A stretch of 28,990 nt of DNA, taken from NCBI GenBank assembly GCA_021791455.1, contig JAJYWM010000424.1, positions 1 to 28,990 of the forward strand. Reading direction: 5' to 3'. This stretch comes from a bacterium (GTDB lineage Bacteria > Chloroflexota > Dormibacteria > UBA8260 > Bog-877). Positions 8,651-19,874 of the stretch are shown here, one piece after another (position 1 is the stretch's first letter; each line of letters starts with the position of its first letter). The notes beneath the pieces are model-generated. The model saw nothing but the letters and a program-made list of their open reading frames with translations. It searched no databases and was not told where the DNA came from. The position numbers and the translations under genes were made by a program.

Positions 8651-10142
8651 CGGCCGGGTCCGGTGGTACCACAGCCTGCGCTGGCGCCTGACCCTGAGCT
8701 TCGTCGCCCTGATGGCAATCCTACTGGCGGTCGCGGGGACGATCGAATACTCGCTACTGCGCGGCGCGGTCATATCCAGTCGCTCGCAGACTATGACCAC
8801 CGCCTTTCAGGATGCCAGAGCGGTCTTGCTTCGACTGGAGCGAACCCGCGCCACCCACGGGCGCAAGCCCCTCGGAGATGCCGCCTTGGCCAAGGCGCTG
8901 GTCGACCAGCTGGCGCTCGGCCGCCTCTCCGCGGTCGTGGTCGGCCCCAACCTGACCCGGCTGGCGTCCGCGGCCCCGGGCAACCCGCCCCATCCGCCGG
9001 TCGTCGCGGGCCCGAGTGCTCCCCTGGCCGGCCACTCGGTCCTTCTGGCTGCGGCGGACTTCGATACTCGCAGCGCCCCCATGCTGATCACAGCCGGGTC
9101 GAGCACCGATCTGGTGATGGTCTTTCCGCTGGCGGCGAGAACCGGGCGCGACCTGGGAGCAGCCGTGCTGTCGGAGTCGGCCGCGCCTCTCGAGGGAGAG
9201 TTGTCCACCGCCGCCCTGGTGATCGAGCTGGGCAGCCTGGCCGTACTCCTGCTGGCCCTTGGGACCGGACTTTGGATCACAACCCGCTCGATGCGGCCCC
9301 TCCAGCAGCTGACGGGAGCGGCCGCCTCGCTGGGAGCGGGAGACCTGAGCCAGCGCTCGGGCCTCACACCAAGGGGCGACGAGGTGGGCGTCCTGGCCAA
9401 GGTCTTCGACGAGATGGCGGAGAGCGTCGAGCGCACGGTCAGGGTGCGAGAGGAGGCGGAACGACAGATGCGCCAGTTCATCGCCGACGCCTCACACGAG
9501 CTGCGCACTCCGCTCACCTCCATCAAGGGATATTTGGAGGTCCTTCAGCGCGGAGCCATCGCCGATCCCGCCGCCGTCACCAGGGCGCTCGCCACCATGT
9601 CCCAGGAGGCAGAGCGGATGCGCCGCCTGGTGAGCGATCTCTTGACCCTGGCCCGAGCCGACCAGGGTCAGACGCTCCAGCTGCGCCCCGTCGACCTGGC
9701 CGGCTTTCTGGAAGAATTCCTGGAGGCCCGGGAGGGGAACGTCATCCGCGACCTGGGACCTAACCTCATGGCCCTGGCCGACCCTGACGCGCTCTTCACG
9801 ATCTGCCAGAACCTCCAGATCAATGCCGAACGCCACGGGGGAGGTCAGCAAGTCGAATGGCGAACCGTGGAATCGCCAGACCAGGTCGGGTTCTGCTGCG
9901 CGGATAGAGGTCCGGGCATCTCCGAAGAGGACCTCCCGCATGTGTTCGAGCGCTTCTATCGCGCTGGCGGCTCTCGGTCGCGCCAAGACGGAGGCAGCGG
10001 CCTCGGGCTGGCCATCGTCCAGTCATTGGTGGAGCGACAGGGTGGAGCCGTGCGGGCCGACTCGAAATTTGGCGACGGCGCCAGCTTCACGGTCTGGCTG
10101 AGGCGGGCCCGAGCGTCGGACTGGCGCCCCGGTCAGAGCTGA
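8619..10142 (+). CDS. Two-component sensor histidine kinase
   Basis: A membrane histidine kinase of 507 aa partnering the preceding response regulator. It has a membrane helix at about residues 23-48, an extracytoplasmic sensing region to about 190, a second helix (LGSLAVLLLALGTGLWI), HAMP (RSMRPLQQLTGAAASLGAGD), and a dimerisation/phospho-transfer helix with FIADASHELRTPLTSIKGY (His293). The ATPase domain has DRGPGISEEDLPHVFERFYR (G1/F) and GGSGLGLAIVQSLV (G2). The N box reads NLQINAERH: both Asn residues are kept, but the usual acidic residue before the second Asn is Ile. Start GTG 8619 lies inside the regulator gene. TTG 8637 is the alternative. It converges on the TusA-like gene with a 4-bp gap. 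Confidence 0.93.
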   Translation: MASGTGLSSTDGRVRWYHSLRWRLTLSFVALMAILLAVAGTIEYSLLRGAVISSRSQTMTTAFQDARAVLLRLERTRATHGRKPLGDAALAKALVDQLALGRLSAVVVGPNLTRLASAAPGNPPHPPVVAGPSAPLAGHSVLLAAADFDTRSAPMLITAGSSTDLVMVFPLAARTGRDLGAAVLSESAAPLEGELSTAALVIELGSLAVLLLALGTGLWITTRSMRPLQQLTGAAASLGAGDLSQRSGLTPRGDEVGVLAKVFDEMAESVERTVRVREEAERQMRQFIADASHELRTPLTSIKGYLEVLQRGAIADPAAVTRALATMSQEAERMRRLVSDLLTLARADQGQTLQLRPVDLAGFLEEFLEAREGNVIRDLGPNLMALADPDALFTICQNLQINAERHGGGQQVEWRTVESPDQVGFCCADRGPGISEEDLPHVFERFYRAGGSRSRQDGGSGLGLAIVQSLVERQGGAVRADSKFGDGASFTVWLRRARASDWRPGQS

Positions 10143-10146
10143 CCGC

Positions 10147-10452
10147 CTACAGAGGGCGACGCATGACCACCATCCTGGTCACCCCCGGCCACTCGGACGG
10201 CTCGACTGAAAGGACCACCTCCCCATCCGCCGCGCAACTCCTGGGGACCGACTGGCTGGGTTCGCCGTCATCGAGCAGGACCTCGAGTCGTACTCCTCGG
10301 GGCAACCGGTCCAGGGCAACCCTGGTCCGCACGAAGGTCAGAGGGCAGCCGACACCACGAAGGTCGAGTCGGGCGGGCTCAGGCGGTCCATTTCCGGCGG
10401 CTCCTCCCACCTCGTTCCCTGGGCCCTCTGCCCCAAGCGTTTTCGTAACCAT
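10147..10452 (-). CDS. TusA/SirA-like sulfur-carrier family protein
   Basis: A small protein of 101 aa. The C-terminal three quarters match the TusA/SirA fold: LDLRGVGCPLTFVRTRVALD contains the family CPxP-type site (here Cys-Pro-Leu-Thr), followed by LPRGVRLEVLLDDGEPSQSVPRS and VLSVEP. The family carries persulfide sulfur or takes part in thiol chemistry. The usual second Pro after Cys is replaced by Thr. The first about 30 residues are Gly/Pro/Glu-rich and probably disordered. ATG 10452 has no Shine-Dalgarno sequence but lies 12 nt downstream of an extended -10, as expected for a leaderless or near-leaderless start. It is divergent from the membrane peptide gene at 10481. Confidence 0.75.
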   Translation of the reverse strand: MVTKTLGAEGPGNEVGGAAGNGPPEPARLDLRGVGCPLTFVRTRVALDRLPRGVRLEVLLDDGEPSQSVPRSCAADGEVVLSVEPSEWPGVTRMVVMRRPL

Positions 10453-10459
10453 CTCGGTC

Positions 10460-10474
10460 GTGCTACCGTAGCAC
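10460..10474. promoter_or_regulatory. Symmetric bidirectional promoter
   Basis: GTGCTACCGTAGCAC is a perfect inverted repeat with 7-bp arms around one central base. On the plus strand it contains TGC-TACCGT, an extended -10, 11 nt before the ATG at 10481. On the minus strand it contains TGC-TACGGT, 12 nt before the ATG at 10452. One symmetric element can therefore serve both divergent genes. It could also be a regulator binding site. Confidence 0.55.
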
Positions 10475-10480
10475 TGACAT

Positions 10481-10669
10481 ATGAAGCATTTATTGCGACA
10501 CCCGCTCTCCGCGGTCCTCCTGGTCTTGGTGATCCTCTTCGTTGCCTTTTTTGTGGTTCTGCCCGCCGTCAGCCTCATCATCCACCTGCTCATCGGGCTG
10601 GCCATAATCTGGGTGTTGTTCTCACTGTTCCGGGTTTTCCGCCACCACCAGCCCGCGACCAGAGCCTGA
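10481..10669 (+). CDS. Small two-helix membrane protein
   Basis: A 62-aa peptide starting with a basic MKHLLRHP. Two hydrophobic stretches follow almost without a break (residues about 10-32 and 34-53), and the tail is basic (RVFRHHQPATRA). The pattern suggests a helical hairpin in the membrane with both ends in the cytoplasm. I recognise no named family. ATG 10481 lacks a ribosome site and sits 11 nt after an extended -10. Strongly hydrophobic composition and a well-placed promoter argue that it is real despite its size. It is convergent with the ABC remnant. Confidence 0.7.
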   Translation: MKHLLRHPLSAVLLVLVILFVAFFVVLPAVSLIIHLLIGLAIIWVLFSLFRVFRHHQPATRA

Positions 10670-10782
10670 GCGCAGGTCGAGGTCGGCCGAAGCACCGAAT
10701 GCACACGCTCTGGTTGACGACCTGGAGCGGCGTCGAGCGATCGCCGGTGTGCTAAGAGTCTGAAGGCCGCTGGGCGACATCC

Positions 10783-11363
10783 TCAGAGGCGGTCGAAAGC
10801 GCCACTGCGTCTGCCCGCACGTTCGAAGTAGGCGAACAACAGGTAGGCGGCACTGGCCCATGATGCCCCCACCAGCAGCTCCCAGAGGATGTCGGGCGCG
10901 GCCGCCGTGAACGACGCGCCCTGCGCCAGCATGCGCCCCGCAGCGATCCCATGGGTCAGGGGCACGATCTGAGCGAGATCCCGAAGAGGCGCCGGAAGCT
11001 GGCGCAGAGGCACCTCCACCCCACAAAGCAGGATCATCAAGAAGTAGGCGATGTTGGAGATGAGGAACACGTCTCGAACCCGCAGCCCCACCGAACCCAG
11101 TGCCATGCCGAACCCGGTGCAGGATGCGCAGGTCACGATGACCGCCAGGGCCAGCCCGGGCAGGGCGGTCGGCGGTGGGCGGAAGCCCAGGAGCAGCGCC
11201 GAAAACAGGAAGCCGAAGATGCAGGTCTGGAGGGCGGAGATCACAACCTGCAGACCACGACCGAGGAACAGGGCCAGGCGGTTCCCGTGGTGGTGAGATA
11301 GGTGCGGCGCAGCTCCTCGATCTCAACCGCAGGCCGCGCGGAGGAGGCGGTTGGAGCAGGCAC
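10783..11363 (-). pseudogene. Decayed ABC exporter: ATPase 5' end joined out of frame to permease 3' half
   Basis: The region from about 11290 to 10783 reads as the C-terminal half of an ABC-2 type permease: NRLALFLGRGLQVV, several membrane helices, DVFLISNIAYFLMILLCGVE, LPAPLRDLAQIVPLTHGIAA, ending AGRRSGAFDRL. The N-terminal about 100 residues of a normal permease are missing. Upstream, in another frame, GTG 11363 sits 10 nt after a TATATT -10 and encodes a start resembling ABC ATPases (PAVEIEELRRTYLTTT). That frame then stops at about 11247. A one-base slip near 11290 would join the two frames. The simplest reading is deletion of most of the ATPase and half of the permease plus a frameshift. 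A shortened permease translated from GTG 11244 (153 aa) is the alternative. Confidence 0.65.
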
Positions 11364-11373
11364 AGGACTGGGA

Positions 11374-11379
11374 AATATA
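11374..11379 (-). promoter_or_regulatory. -10 element of the ABC remnant
   Basis: The minus strand reads TATATT, 10 nt before GTG 11363. Spacing is the same as TATAAT to GTG at the response regulator. It suggests that the original transporter operon was transcribed as a leaderless mRNA and that the promoter survived decay of the genes. Confidence 0.45.
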
Positions 11380-11416
11380 CCCGCTCAGCCCACCCCGGGG
11401 AAGCTTCGAACTGGGC

Positions 11417-11886
11417 TCAGCGCCGACCCATGAGCTGCACCTCGAGGCATGCCTCCATGGGCAGCTCGGCGACCCCCACGGCAACCCGGGCATGGGTCCC
11501 CGCCGGACCGAGGATGGCCACCAGGAGTTCCGAGGCTCCGTCCGCTACCTCCGGCTGGCGGGCGAAGTCGGTCGCACATCGCACGAAGACGGTCATGCTC
11601 ACGAGCCCCGCGATCATGCTCAAGCCGCCCGCAGCCGTGGCAAGGGAGGCCAGGGCGCCAAGAGCGGCCTGCCTGGCAGCGACGACCCCCGCCTCGACGG
11701 TCATCGTCTCCCCCAGCCGTCCCGTCATCACCCGCCCATCTCTCATTGGGAGCACACCCGATGTGACTATCAGGGATCCCGCGGCGACGAAGGGGGCGTA
11801 CTTCGCCACCGGCGCCGGGGGGACGGGCAGGGTCAAACCGAGGCCCCTGAGCCTAGCCTCGGGGGAGTCCGCGTTCTGGTCTTCTG

Positions 11887-11890
<4 letters not shown>
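11417..11890 (-). CDS. RidA/YjgF-family protein
   Basis: 157 aa. The family hydrolyses reactive enamine/imine intermediates from PLP enzymes, or has related roles. Family segments seen: LPVPPAPVAKYAPFVAAGSL followed by IVTSGVLPM, the helix AARQAALGALASLATAAGGL, the strand VSMTVFVRCATDF, and the C-terminal HARVAVGVAELPMEACLEVQ. The length and the VPPAPVAKY opening suit the longer RidA subgroup rather than classical 130-aa RidA. The key arginine of classical enamine deaminases is not obvious. I use TTG 11890 because GGAGG lies 7 nt upstream and the TTG overlaps the TGA of the preceding gene (TTGA). It is the last gene of the long chain. Confidence 0.85.
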
Positions 11891-15849
<3,959 letters not shown>

Positions 15850-15853
<4 letters not shown>

Positions 15854-16293
15854 GCGGCGACGACCCGGACCTTGACCCGGGCCTCGACCTCGGAGTGCAC
15901 CTTGATCACCGCTTCGTACTCACCGATCTCATGCGCGGGCTCGAACTCGATCTTGCGACGATCGACCTGCACTCCCAACTTCGACTCCAGGGCCTCCGCG
16001 ACATCTATGTTCACGACCGCCCCATAGAGCTTGCCGGTGTCGCCGGCGCGAGCCGCGATCTCAACCAGGGTTGCGCTCATCTGCTCCGCCAGGGCGCGGG
16101 CGGCCACCATCTCCGCCTCCTGCCGGTGGCGTTGGCGGTCTCGTTGAGCCCTTATCTGGGCCTCGGCCCTCGGCTGGGCCGGCTGGGCCAGCCTCCTCGG
16201 GAGCAAAAAGTTGCGGGCGTAACCGTCCGCCACCTCCTTGACATCCCCCGCCTTGCCGGTCCCGGACACGTCATTGGTGAGTATTACCTTCAA
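15850..16293 (-). CDS. rplI: 50S ribosomal protein bL9
   Basis: 147 aa, normal length. The N-terminal domain KVILTNDVSGTGKAGDVKEV then ADGYARNFLLPRRLA is the bL9 signature. A long Arg/Gln/Glu-rich helix and the C-terminal domain (GKLYGAVVNIDVAEAL, IGEYEAVIKVHSEVEARVKV) follow. The start codon is TTG 16293, which is fixed by the signature because no ATG or GTG is near. AGGAGT lies 8 nt upstream. The TTG overlaps the stop of the DUF1232 gene (TTGA). The usual partners rpsF, ssb and rpsR are not next to it. Confidence 0.96.
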
Positions 16294-16802
16294 TGCGATG
16301 ACTCCTGAGTGGGTGGAAGCGAGTGAGAGTCCGCCTCTGGATCGGACAGCCCCCCTTCCCCTGACTCCGCGGAACGGTACCACGGCTGGGGCTCCCTCTG
16401 GGCGCTGGATTCCCGGCTTGCCCGCCGGAGGTTGGTCAGGCTCCTGGCCATGGAGCTTAGCCTGACCGCGCTGGCCACGCCCCGGGCCAGGTCGCGATCG
16501 AAGACGCTGGTGCGCTGCCGAATCTGCGCCTCGACATCGGCCCGCAACTCCTCGGGCACCTGGGAGTTGAAGGTGCGCACCGCCAGCACCGTGAGCGCCA
16601 CGGTGTCCATCTGCCCAACCAGGGGAACCCACGCGGGAATGTCGACCACGGGGTTGAGGATCACGGCCAGGGCTCCCGCCAGAGCCGCCTTCGGCGCCTT
16701 GGGCGTGCGCGGATCCCGCGCCAGACAGTAGGCGAGGCGGAGTTGCTGGGGCAGCTCCAGGATCAGGCTGCGGATGCGCTTGACGCGCGAGATTACGGTC
16801 AT
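16290..16802 (-). CDS. DUF1232/YkvA-like membrane protein
   Basis: 170 aa from ATG 16802. The frame is open to a TTG at 16835, which would add 11 residues. The DUF1232 core is AALAGALAVILNPVVDIPAW then VPLVGQMDTVALTVLAVRTF, matching the family pattern of two hydrophobic helices with a Pro-rich turn. The acidic residues of the usual SPIDLIPD turn are partly changed (NPVVDIPA). The C-terminal about 70 residues are charged and probably disordered. Function of the family is unknown. It sits between the nucleotidyltransferase and rplI and shares TTGA with rplI. A TAGACT -10 candidate lies just before the TTG at 16835. Confidence 0.75.
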   Translation of the reverse strand: MTVISRVKRIRSLILELPQQLRLAYCLARDPRTPKAPKAALAGALAVILNPVVDIPAWVPLVGQMDTVALTVLAVRTFNSQVPEELRADVEAQIRQRTSVFDRDLARGVASAVRLSSMARSLTNLRRASRESSAQREPQPWYRSAESGEGGLSDPEADSHSLPPTQESSH

Positions 16803-16862
16803 CAGTTGGTGATTAGGACCCCCGAAATCGGACAACCCCAGTCTAACCTGCGCCGCACACGG

Positions 16863-18311
16863 CTACCGAGTAGGGCCGCCCGCTTCCCCCGGGCGTGGCC
16901 ACCACGACGAGCGGTCCTGGTCGAGAAGAATCAGGGCGCGCTCCTCATCGGAGGAGTCCCCGGCCTGCAGCCGGCCATCCAGCAGAGCCTCGACCAAGAG
17001 CCGTTTGGCGCGCCCGATCCAGGGACCGTCCGAGAGCCCGAAATGCTGCTTCAAACGGTTGCCTCCGAGCGGGGCGTCCAGACCCCTTGGATGCTCTTCC
17101 CCCACCCGCCGCATCCGCTCCTCAAGATCATCGAGCTCATCTGTGCCCGGATACGAGGAGGCACGGGTGTCCGCCCTGGCCAGCTCCAGCAGCAACGGGC
17201 CCAGCGCGCCGGCGTCCCGCCAGAGACGTCTCACTGCGGAATCCGCCCACTCCTTGCGGTACTGGATGGGGCGCATGTGCATCTCCACCAACCGCTGCAC
17301 CTGCCCGACCTCGGAATTGGAAAAGCGCAGGCGCCTCATCACGACTCCCGCTATCTCGGCCCCGACCCGTTGGTGGCGATGGAAGGTGGGTCCGGCCGGG
17401 GTCGGGACCAGGGTGTCCGGTTTACCGATGTCGTGGAACAGGACGGCCAACCGCAAGACCTTGCCGGAGGGTGCCAGGTCCAGAGCCATGGCCGTGTGTT
17501 CAAACACGTCGCCCAGGTGATACCCCCCCTGAGCCACGGAGTGCATGCGATCCAGCTCGGGCAGGACCTCAGCCAGGATCCCGGTGCGGCGCAGGATGTG
17601 CATGCCAGCCGACGGCCGAACCCCCAGGAGCAGCTTGACCAGCTCATCGCGGAGGCGCTCCGCGGAAACGATCCGCAAGCGGTGGCGCGCCCGGCTCATC
17701 GCCTCCTCGACACCGTCCGCCAGCTCGAAATCGAGCTGGGAGGCGAAACGCGCCGCTCTGAACATCCGCAGAGGATCCTCGTCAAACGTCTGATCGGGGT
17801 CCAGAGGCGTCCTCAGCACCCGGGCTCGTATGTCCGCCAGGCCCCACCCGGTCGGATCCAGCAGCAGGCGCCGCCCGGTGAGCAGCAGGGTGTTGATGGT
17901 GAAGTCACGCCGCATCACGTCCTGCTCCAGGGTGGCGGGGGCCACCTGGGGTTTGCGGCTCTCCCTGGAGTAGGCCTCACTGCGGGCCCTTACTAGCTCC
18001 ACCGTGAAGCGGGACCCCCCGCTCAGAGGAAAGGACACCTGGGCCGTGCCGTAGCGCTCGAAGGCGACCACCTTGCCCCGCCTGCCCCAGCGGCGGGAAA
18101 GCCACTGAGCGCCTCGCTCCGCGTCCACTCGGTCCAGGACCAGGTCCACATCCGGCGAGCTCGCCCGCCCCATCACCAGATCCCGAACGTAGCCCCCGAC
18201 CACACAGGCGCGCGTCCTGAGATCCCGCTCCATCTCCTCCAGCGAGTCGATGAGCAGATCCGGGGCAGGGTCGGCGGGCAGGACGGTGACCTGGGCGCGG
18301 CGCTCAGGCAT
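16863..18311 (-). CDS. CCA-adding tRNA nucleotidyltransferase / poly(A) polymerase family with HD domain
   Basis: 482 aa. The class II nucleotidyltransferase head has VVGGYVRDLVMG (GG at 39-40), metal-binding DVDLVLD (Asp54, Asp56), RRDFTINTLLL, and EDPLRMFRAARFASQLDFEL. The C-terminal part contains an HD-type phosphohydrolase domain: GDVFEHTAMALDLA, LAVLFHDIGKPDTL and FHRHQRVGAEIA. The enzyme either repairs and adds CCA to tRNA 3' ends or polyadenylates RNA. Sequence alone does not separate the two. ATG 18311 is preceded by GAGGAG at 7 nt and overlaps the end of the HxlR gene by 8 bp. The open frame extends upstream but has no family similarity there. Confidence 0.92.
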   Translation of the reverse strand: MPERRAQVTVLPADPAPDLLIDSLEEMERDLRTRACVVGGYVRDLVMGRASSPDVDLVLDRVDAERGAQWLSRRWGRRGKVVAFERYGTAQVSFPLSGGSRFTVELVRARSEAYSRESRKPQVAPATLEQDVMRRDFTINTLLLTGRRLLLDPTGWGLADIRARVLRTPLDPDQTFDEDPLRMFRAARFASQLDFELADGVEEAMSRARHRLRIVSAERLRDELVKLLLGVRPSAGMHILRRTGILAEVLPELDRMHSVAQGGYHLGDVFEHTAMALDLAPSGKVLRLAVLFHDIGKPDTLVPTPAGPTFHRHQRVGAEIAGVVMRRLRFSNSEVGQVQRLVEMHMRPIQYRKEWADSAVRRLWRDAGALGPLLLELARADTRASSYPGTDELDDLEERMRRVGEEHPRGLDAPLGGNRLKQHFGLSDGPWIGRAKRLLVEALLDGRLQAGDSSDEERALILLDQDRSSWWPRPGEAGGPTR

Positions 18312-18750
18312 CCACCAGCTCCTCTGCCGGGCCCTGGTCCATGGTCGGCTCCAGGATCTCGTCGCAGAAGGGACAGTAGCTGCGCAGCTCCAGCTCCTCT
18401 CCGCACTCCCCATGCAATTGCCCGGCGCTCGCTCCACGCCAGCGCCGCAGCTCCCGTATCACCGGGTCCAGGGTCCGGCCGACCTCGGTGAGCCGGTACT
18501 CCGCGCGTGGGGGCCGCTCCGAATACGTGCGACTCTCGACCAGCCCGCCCGCCTCGAGGCGCCTCAGGCGCTCGGCGAGAACGTTGGACGCGATGCCGGG
18601 CACGGCTCGGCCGAGATCAGTGAACCGCAGCGGCCCTCCCTGCAGGGCGGCCACCACCAGCAGCGTCCAGCGATCGCCGACAGCCTCCAGCGCCGCGGCC
18701 AGAGCGTCCTTCTCCCAAGCGGCCCCCATGTCCTGTGCCATACCACACAT
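18304..18750 (-). CDS. HxlR-family transcriptional regulator with C-terminal cysteine cluster
   Basis: 148 aa from ATG 18750, which has GAGGGT 7 nt upstream. A longer form from GTG 18786 (160 aa) would fit a leaderless start. Winged-helix HxlR core: LEAVGDRWTLLVVAALQGGP then LRFTDLGRAVPGIASNVLAE, RLRRLEAGGLVESRTYSERP and EYRLTEVGRTLDPVI. A Cys is the second residue, near where redox-sensing HxlR proteins carry theirs. The tail ECGEELELRSYCPFCDEIL has three Cys, two as CPFC, which could bind zinc or form disulfides. Divergent from a protease gene across an 18-bp near-palindrome. It is first in the chain leading to the nucleotidyltransferase. Confidence 0.85.
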   Translation of the reverse strand: MCGMAQDMGAAWEKDALAAALEAVGDRWTLLVVAALQGGPLRFTDLGRAVPGIASNVLAERLRRLEAGGLVESRTYSERPPRAEYRLTEVGRTLDPVIRELRRWRGASAGQLHGECGEELELRSYCPFCDEILEPTMDQGPAEELVDA

Positions 18751-18792
18751 CTTGCGACCCTCAGCCCCCCAACGGCCGGCCGTCACTTTGGG

Positions 18793-18800
18793 AGTAAACT
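18793..18800. promoter_or_regulatory. Overlapping divergent -10 candidates for the HxlR and protease genes
   Basis: AGTAAACT contains TAAACT on the plus strand (18795-18800), which would give a leader of about 34 nt to the protease GTG, and TTTACT on the minus strand (18798-18793), 6 nt before GTG 18786 of the HxlR gene. No clear -35 elements are seen. The elements abut the palindrome at 18801. Confidence 0.4.
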
Positions 18801-18818
18801 GGTTACTTGCAAGTTACC
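18801..18818. promoter_or_regulatory. Candidate HxlR operator
   Basis: GGTTACTTGCAAGTTACC matches its own reverse complement at 16 of 18 positions, with a perfect ACTTGCAAGT core. It lies between the divergent HxlR and protease genes and touches both predicted -10 regions. A dimeric winged-helix repressor bound here would block both promoters. Assignment to the adjacent HxlR protein is inferred from position. Confidence 0.55.
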
Positions 18819-18840
18819 ACCTACTGACTGGAGGCTCGAA

Positions 18841-19773
18841 GTGACAGATTTCCAAGGGGTCCGCGAGGCGGTCGCGGCGGTTCGGAGCCGCGGCCTGGGG
18901 TCGGTGGTCGGGATCGGGTCGAGACCTCCGTTCGGAACCGGGGTTGTGGTGGGACAGTCGCGGGTTGTGACGTCCGCCCACAACGTCCGCTGGGACCACC
19001 GACTGATGCACTTCGCTGATGGCTCCTCAAGGCGGGCGGAGGCGACCGTGCGGGACTGGGCTCGAGACCTGGCCGTGATCACAGTCGACACCGCAGACAT
19101 AGCGGCCGCCACGTTCGCCGACTCGGCCCCCGGGCTCGGCGAACCGGTCCTGGCCGCAGCCCGCCCGGGCCCGCGGGCACTTCGGCTGACCATCGGCTAT
19201 GTATCCTCGGTCGGCCCCGGAGGTGGTGACGACGAGGGCTTCGAGCACTCCGCCCCCCTGCCCCGAGGGAGCTCGGGGGGACCCGCGTGCAACGCCTCGG
19301 GAGAGGTTGCGGGGCTCAACACCAGGCGCCTGGGCGAGGGCTTCTACTGGGCCCTTCCCGCCGGCCCGGACCTGAACCGCCGTCTCGCCGAGCTGCTCGA
19401 GGGCCGGGTCGCACAAGCGGGCTGGCTCGGACTGGCCCTCCTCCCCCCGGAGATGGCTGGGCGGCTGCGCGAGGCCGTGGGGCTGTCCGCGCGGCCGGGG
19501 GCCCTCATTAGGGAAGTGGTCCCGGGAGGGCCTGCGGCGTCGGCTGGGCTGCTGAGAGGCGACCTGCTGGTGGGACTCGACGGCCGCGCTATCGCCAACC
19601 GGCAGGACCTGCGTGCGGCCCTGGGCGCGCTCACCCCAGGCTCCTCCTCGCGCGTGCAGCTGGTTCGCGGAACCGATGAGCTCGAAGTGGAGCTGACGGC
19701 GGGCGCCCCGCCGGAGGATCAGCCCAGGCACCGGCCCGGGCCGGGTCGCGGCAGGCACCACGGGCGGGGCTGA
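18841..19773 (+). CDS. Trypsin-like serine protease with PDZ domain (HtrA-like), no visible signal sequence
   Basis: 310 aa. Trypsin fold with a full triad: His47 in VVTSAHNV, Asp76 in ARDLAVI, and Ser145 in PRGSSGGPACN. A PDZ domain covers about residues 195-290 (LGLALLPPEM, REVVPGGPAASAGLLRGDLL, VGLDGRAIANRQDLRAALG). The tail is Pro/Arg/Gly/His-rich. The start is GTG 18841 with GGAGG 6 nt upstream (18830-18834). The open frame continues upstream across the HxlR gene but is a shadow there. HtrA-family proteases usually have a signal peptide or membrane anchor. Here none is visible, so it may act in the cytoplasm. Divergent from and probably regulated with the HxlR gene. Confidence 0.88.
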   Translation: MTDFQGVREAVAAVRSRGLGSVVGIGSRPPFGTGVVVGQSRVVTSAHNVRWDHRLMHFADGSSRRAEATVRDWARDLAVITVDTADIAAATFADSAPGLGEPVLAAARPGPRALRLTIGYVSSVGPGGGDDEGFEHSAPLPRGSSGGPACNASGEVAGLNTRRLGEGFYWALPAGPDLNRRLAELLEGRVAQAGWLGLALLPPEMAGRLREAVGLSARPGALIREVVPGGPAASAGLLRGDLLVGLDGRAIANRQDLRAALGALTPGSSSRVQLVRGTDELEVELTAGAPPEDQPRHRPGPGRGRHHGRG

Positions 19774-19780
19774 CAGGTTT

Positions 19781-19799
19781 CGTTCAGTCAAGCGGAACG
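19781..19799. promoter_or_regulatory. Inverted repeat upstream of the IclR operon, possible operator
   Basis: CGTTC and GAACG form perfect 5-bp arms separated by 9 bp, covering the -35 region of the promoter at 19806. An interlaced CAGTC/GACTG pair (19785-19789 and 19800-19804) is also present. IclR regulators often control their own promoters, so an autoregulatory site is plausible but unproven. Confidence 0.3.
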
Positions 19800-19802
19800 G
19801 AC

Positions 19803-19811
19803 TGTTATCAT
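19803..19811 (+). promoter_or_regulatory. Extended -10 promoter for leaderless uORF and IclR gene
   Basis: TGT-TATCAT (extended -10) ends 6 nt before ATG 19818, so the expected +1 is the A of that ATG. The -35 region (TTCAGT, 17 bp upstream) is weak, as is usual with an extended -10. Confidence 0.5.
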
Positions 19812-19817
19812 CCGCCG

Positions 19818-19874
19818 ATGCGACGTGTGTCGGGGGTCTGTTATGAGTCCGAGGTGGCCCACTGCCTCGGCTGA
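19818..19874 (+). CDS. Leaderless 18-codon upstream ORF
   Basis: ATG 19818 encodes an 18-residue peptide (MRRVSGVCYESEVAHCLG). Its TGA (19872-19874) overlaps CTG 19871, the apparent start of the IclR gene, as CTGA. The ATG coincides with the predicted transcription start. The peptide has two Cys and no recognisable function. It is probably a leader that couples ribosomes to the IclR start. It could also be chance, as it is short. Confidence 0.4.
   Translation: MRRVSGVCYESEVAHCLG

Noticed and set aside
10670..10782. Terminator between the membrane peptide gene and the ABC remnant
   Set aside because: Only a weak 5-bp CGGCG/CGCCG stem without a T-tract is present, not convincing on either strand.
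18250..18840. N-terminal extension of the protease frame across the HxlR gene
   Set aside because: It is antisense to a clear HxlR gene. GGAGG before GTG 18841 marks the real start.
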